The notes beneath the pieces were generated by a model. It was given only the letters and a program-made list of their open reading frames with translations, was not told the origin of the DNA and ran no database searches. Below are positions 21,306 through 21,398 of a DNA stretch of 21,398 nucleotides, one piece after another; the stretch's first letter is position 1; each line of letters opens with the position of its first letter. Source of the stretch: Prevotellaceae bacterium UBA2738 (GTDB lineage Bacteria; Bacteroidota; Bacteroidia; Bacteroidales; Bacteroidaceae); contig DEJW01000047.1 of the NCBI GenBank assembly GCA_002353585.1, forward strand, positions 1-21,398, in the 5' to 3' direction. The position numbers and the translations under genes are program-made.

Positions 21306-21398
21306 ATGGGGAGAAAAAGTAGAGAAAAGAAAGAATTTTTCATTTTAACCTCACTTACTCACTTAGGGGCTCTTAAGGCGCATGAATACTGGGATGAG
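21306..21398 (+). CDS. Possible small ORF in repeat copy 2 (partial)
   Basis: An open frame starting MGRKSREKKEFF, 31 codons visible and continuing past the window. It is the counterpart of 20062-20202 with five amino-acid differences. Coding status is uncertain for the same reasons. Confidence 0.2.
   Translation, partial: MGRKSREKKEFFILTSLTHLGALKAHEYWDE

Larger units (their letters stand above)
21271..21398. repeat. 128-bp direct repeat, copy 2 (truncated by window end)
   Basis: The partner of 20027-20154. It begins at the same GCAAAATTAA boundary and runs to the last base of the window, so its full length is not known. Together the copies flank the MITE-like element and the ORF6N gene (unit spacing 1244 bp). 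Confidence 0.9.

Overview
The window comes from the chromosome of a Bacteroidales bacterium, most likely a Prevotella-type genus. Seven intergenic sites match the Bacteroidetes promoter TTTG-N19/20-TAnnTTTG. The gene set also fits: a SusD-type lipoprotein, Bacteroidetes-type long NusB and DUF5606, and a TonB-receptor-like barrel. This assignment rests on promoter grammar and protein families, not on a database search.

Layout. 1-2310 (+) is the 3' part of a large outer-membrane beta-barrel gene, ended by a strong hairpin terminator that can also stop the opposing operon. 2386-6206 (-) is a six-gene housekeeping operon read nusB, yajC, ybbR-like, coaE, DUF5606, queF, with its own promoter at 6268-6298. 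Divergently, 6494-8226 (+) carries rplY/ctc, pth and an S4-domain RNA-binding protein. 8392-10353 (+) is a nhaD antiporter gene abutting a PAP2 phosphatase gene. 10467-13758 (+) holds lysS, gpsA and a single-domain response regulator. It meets tail to tail, 2 bp apart, a minus-strand operon (13761-17856) read amidohydrolase, BASS-family transporter, dnaX. All of this is core metabolism, translation, replication and envelope function.

From about 17900 to the end the window becomes AT-richer and accessory. It has a cluster of inverted repeats, an orphan lipoprotein that joins two lipocalin-like domains to a shortened SusD domain, a highly structured RNA region ending in an intrinsic terminator just before that lipoprotein gene, a MITE-like palindromic element, an ORF6N-domain gene, and a 128-bp direct repeat (92% identical, 10 mismatches counted by eye). 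One copy of the repeat carries the promoter for the structured RNA and the other the promoter for the ORF6N gene.

Two patterns stand out. First, several gene junctions are built from degenerate tandem 7-bp repeats that contribute stop and start codons of the flanking genes, and a related 8-bp repeat has expanded inside the amidohydrolase coding sequence. Second, the minus-strand transcript at 20022-19852 folds into a long rod whose segments can pair with either arm of the terminator. This looks like an attenuator for the lipoprotein gene, or alternatively a stand-alone ~170-nt RNA of 6S type.
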